Part shown: in pieces, positions 28,926 through 31,569 of the stretch | How the letters are laid out: every line of letters starts with the position of its first letter | Numbering within the stretch: the stretch's first letter is position 1 | NCBI GenBank assembly: GCA_000750105.3 | Contig: JPHH03000117.1 | Coordinates: forward strand, 1-31,569 | From: Tolypocladium sp. Sup5 PDA-1 | Lineage: Eukaryota > Ascomycota > Sordariomycetes > Hypocreales > Ophiocordycipitaceae | Length of the DNA: 31,569 bases | Direction: 5' to 3' | The notes under the pieces: model-generated | What the model saw: the letters and a program-made list of their open reading frames with translations, nothing else | What the model was told of the DNA's origin: nothing | The model's database searches: none | Made by a program: the position numbers and the translations under genes

Positions 28926-30710
28926 ATGGTATTGAAGGGTATGAGTACGGTCCTGGCCATGATTGCTTGTGTTTGTGCAGAGCTCAGCCCTTGGCACCCG
29001 CGGATCCATCGTCCTCGCTATATAAATCGTCAATTCTCGAACTGGACTATCACGGCAGCCGAGTCATCCACAGCAAACAATGTTCCTAGCCATGAGCCCG
29101 AATCGTCGACGGCGATCCTACTCAGTGGCTCCATCACAGTCGAGTTTGGTGCCAGACCTGAGAGTTCGCCAGTCCCAAACGGCAGGAAACAATCGACGCT
29201 AGCGACTGTCATGGTTCAGAGCACGGAGATTACCGCTCCCGGCCGTCCACTAACCACTGACATGGAGCTCAGTACTACACCCAGTGATGCGTTTCCGCCG
29301 ACGACATCCAAGTTGAACCGGATCAACCCGACTCTGACGTTGGGAGACGAGCTATCTCCTGGGGTAACAGGACCTTCTATTCGTTCAGGTCCCCTCGCCT
29401 TTTCTACCGTCAGTCCTCTTCCCAGCTCAAGCTCGTATACGTCAGAGGAGGACAGGGTCAGCAGCTCAGAGAAAGGGTATTCAGCGGCTGGAACTACCGG
29501 AATTTCCATAAGTTCTGCAGAACTTCCTCTTCATTCGACCACAGTTCGGAAAGTTGTACCGGTCCCCATTGATACTCTGATTAGTAGCCTGTTGCACGGC
29601 TCTAGCGCGATAGACTCGACTGCGCGGGCGGCAGAGTCGTCTACAACAGACACCTCCACAAGGACAGCACAAATCATACAATGGTCTGTCAATTTGCCGT
29701 CTCGTTCGACGTCCCCAGACGAAACTATCCCCTTGACAAGATATTTGCCGTCATCTACTCCGGTCTCGCAAATGACATCTTCCGACTTACGTACCCTCGT
29801 GGGCTTAATGTCACCCATTTCTTCTTGGGTTCCCATCTCGTCAGGCCACAGTTCTTACGAATCAGCAGCGAGCTATACGGCTTTGCAGAGCCATCGCACA
29901 ACATTTCCCGCTTTCTCCGCTAAAAACAAGGTGGTTCACGAAATAGCTGCTCTAAATAGCGCGGGGCCTCGTGAGACTGCTCTGTCGGCCTGGTCAGTAA
30001 CCAGTGCCGTGCCCACGGTTACTTCCACCCCTAAGAAAGCGACAGTTATGAGCGACTCAGAAATAGGCCCTCAAACGATTTTTTCTTCATCGCTCGCAGG
30101 CTTGGCCGGCTTAACTAGTTCAATTGGGCCGACAAGCCGAAACCCTACTGTTACTCAAACAAACAAGACAGTGACCAATAACGATAATTCGCTTCCCACC
30201 ACGATTGTGATGGAACAAACAACCATTCCATTATCCTTTCCAACTCGAACTTCCACAGCAACCGACGGCAGCACCAATGAGGGCAGCATCCTAACCAGCA
30301 GCGCTACCGCAACAAGCAACAACAACCCGAATAACAATGCGTTCGACTCCAACGATACGGGGAATCAATCTCCCAAGCAGAAGGCCACCACCGCTGGCAT
30401 TGCCATGGGTGCGGTTGGCCTCGGTGTCATGTGCGGTGCGGTGACGTTCATTGTCGCCAAGCGATATAAGCACCGCAGACAGTCATATCAGCGTTTCAGC
30501 TCCTCAGCCACGAACAGTCAAAGCTCTTTGGAAATACGTTGTGCCGGAATTGCTAGCCCTGCAATGGTGTATTCTGCTCCACCGCGACATCCCTGCTCTA
30601 GGGGTATCGCTGACGGCTCGAAATTGCAGGGCTGCAATCAGGGCGAAGCAAACCCAGACCGCAACATTTCTAACCCAATTTCCGTGGCAAACTCTCTTAA
30701 TTGGAGATGA
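28926..30710 (+). CDS. Ser/Thr-rich single-pass membrane protein (mucin- or sensor-like)
   Basis: An intronless 594-residue frame; ATG at 28926 is preferred because it places a signal peptide at the start (GMSTVLAMIACVCAELS). About 460 residues follow that are rich in Ser, Thr and Pro with no fixed repeat, expected to be heavily O-glycosylated. A single membrane span lies at about 488-510 (IAMGAVGLGVMCGAVTFIVA), followed by a basic stop-transfer (KRYKHRRQSYQR) and an 84-residue cytoplasmic tail. This signal, Ser/Thr stalk, one span and basic tail layout is that of fungal wall-stress sensors and mucins, but no WSC or other head domain is visible. A cell-surface role is inferred. Confidence 0.75.
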   Translation: MVLKGMSTVLAMIACVCAELSPWHPRIHRPRYINRQFSNWTITAAESSTANNVPSHEPESSTAILLSGSITVEFGARPESSPVPNGRKQSTLATVMVQSTEITAPGRPLTTDMELSTTPSDAFPPTTSKLNRINPTLTLGDELSPGVTGPSIRSGPLAFSTVSPLPSSSSYTSEEDRVSSSEKGYSAAGTTGISISSAELPLHSTTVRKVVPVPIDTLISSLLHGSSAIDSTARAAESSTTDTSTRTAQIIQWSVNLPSRSTSPDETIPLTRYLPSSTPVSQMTSSDLRTLVGLMSPISSWVPISSGHSSYESAASYTALQSHRTTFPAFSAKNKVVHEIAALNSAGPRETALSAWSVTSAVPTVTSTPKKATVMSDSEIGPQTIFSSSLAGLAGLTSSIGPTSRNPTVTQTNKTVTNNDNSLPTTIVMEQTTIPLSFPTRTSTATDGSTNEGSILTSSATATSNNNPNNNAFDSNDTGNQSPKQKATTAGIAMGAVGLGVMCGAVTFIVAKRYKHRRQSYQRFSSSATNSQSSLEIRCAGIASPAMVYSAPPRHPCSRGIADGSKLQGCNQGEANPDRNISNPISVANSLNWR

Positions 30711-31569
30711 CAGTCGTGATTATGTTTCGGATACAAGATAGCGTATATTCGTAAGCTCGGGTATGGGCTATAGCGAGGAGGAAACTGATGCAGGCAGCAC
30801 CCTTAGGGTTCAGTCTTATGATTGATGGGGCCATTTTGGTGCGTCGTGGAGATTGTGGGCTTTGTACGTCGGATCCGTTGATCTTTGGCGTTTGCATCTG
30901 GAGAACCGGTTCTAGCAAAGCAGAAGAATGATATGTCAAGCCCCAGCTCCTGCTTCTGGAAAGAAAGTCGCCTTGTTTGGATTTGTAGAGAACCAAGGTG
31001 CATGTAAACAAGAGAGAGATGCAAAACTCATAGATTGTTGCCCGTTATGAGTATTTAGAAGTGCTTAAAATCCAAGTAATTTGGCGAGTCACTGCGGCAG
31101 AGGATAAACAGGTGCTGTATTAATGCTGTCTCCTACCCTCGTTACGTCACCATCCTGTCCACCCCTTTTGAATCGTCGATGCTGAATATAATGAATATCC
31201 CAAGGGTACAGCTAAGTAAGGGACCGTGGGTCGCCTTCGCCCCCGCCTCCCTCCAGCAAAAGAATATATCCAAGCAAGCTTCAGTGATATCGCAACAGCG
31301 TTTAATCTACCTCAGCAATTCTCTTTGCGGGGATTGCAGTAACTTAAAACAGCTGACCACGGAGTGATGTGGTCCCAAATGTTGCTGCTAGCTATGCATA
31401 CAAAGCATGCATCAACGCTCTTCAAGTAACTAGAGCCGCAAGCACATAATGCCGTTCGGTTTCCTTGGGAAGCTTCATATTCTTTTTGAGCGATGGTGTA
31501 CAAGTCGAAACAGCTTGATTTTCCTGGGGGAACCGAATAGCTCTCAACAAGAGCTGGAGATGTATCATT
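30711..31569. other. Terminal stretch, no gene recognised
   Basis: About 860 bases with only short scattered frames. No RNA gene or repeat was recognised. A gene continuing past the window edge cannot be excluded. Confidence 0.4.

Noticed and set aside
1..31569. CRISPR arrays, bacterial operons, riboswitches
   Set aside because: None seen; introns and gene families indicate a fungal nuclear genome.
1..31569. Starship captain (DUF3435 tyrosine recombinase) or biosynthetic core enzyme (PKS/NRPS)
   Set aside because: Looked for because of the accessory character; no such motif was recognised in any frame.

Overview
This looks like an accessory, probably subtelomeric, stretch of a filamentous ascomycete genome. 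Eurotiomycetes (Aspergillus/Penicillium type) is my best guess. Genes have short introns of about 44-92 nt with GTRAGT-type donors and CTRAC-type branch sites. The visible families are fungal: a LysM protein, a rhodopsin-domain membrane protein, a Ser/Thr-rich membrane protein, a secreted glycine-rich protein and an asparaginase. Transposons and broken genes lie between them. All exon structures here were read by eye and none is confirmed by RNA.

Layout. 1-420: a window-edge fragment of a Brf1-like (TFIIIB) gene, broken by a 4-bp duplication, followed by an unidentified ORF fragment. 545-3122: a three-exon coiled-coil (bZIP-like) gene, convergent and overlapping with an uncharacterised minus-strand gene. 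3932-4644: a three-exon minus-strand gene for a disordered protein with a TATA box upstream. 5406-7932: a 2.5-kb block bounded by long imperfect inverted repeats, holding two tail-to-tail uncharacterised genes. 8797-9642: two small membrane-protein ORFs in the same frame, separated by one stop codon. 9825-11845: a GC-rich island unlike its surroundings, with a frameshifted DNA polymerase B-like fragment and three other foreign-looking reading frames. I read it as a decayed insertion of large dsDNA-virus (or similar replicon) DNA. It cuts the end off a nucleotidyltransferase-family pseudogene (11846-12579). 13174-14083: a secreted LysM protein.

14450-17030 is a repeat graveyard with an LTR-like promoter region, two palindromes, a retrotransposon Gag remnant and a fragment resembling a fungal subtelomeric gene family. 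17116-18502: a secreted glycine-rich protein. 19630-23141: a Mutator-like (MULE) transposase gene whose FAR1 domain is split by a 1.13-kb retroelement-like insertion with a 13-bp target-site duplication and a (TTGA)n tail. Hairpins lie on both sides of the gene. 23718-24779: an intact asparaginase-family gene whose catalytic Thr-Asp-Lys triad has changed. 24750-25499: a pseudogene with in-frame TAG stops. 25790-26591: a four-exon uncharacterised gene. 26779-28122: a six-exon rhodopsin-domain protein. 28926-30710: a Ser/Thr-rich single-pass membrane protein. 30711 to the end: no gene seen.

There is no obvious single pathway. The intact genes mostly encode surface or secreted proteins (LysM, glycine-rich, rhodopsin-like, mucin-like), typical of fast-evolving fungal chromosome ends. 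The most unusual features are the GC-rich virus-like island, the inverted-repeat gene-carrying block and the nested MULE insertion.
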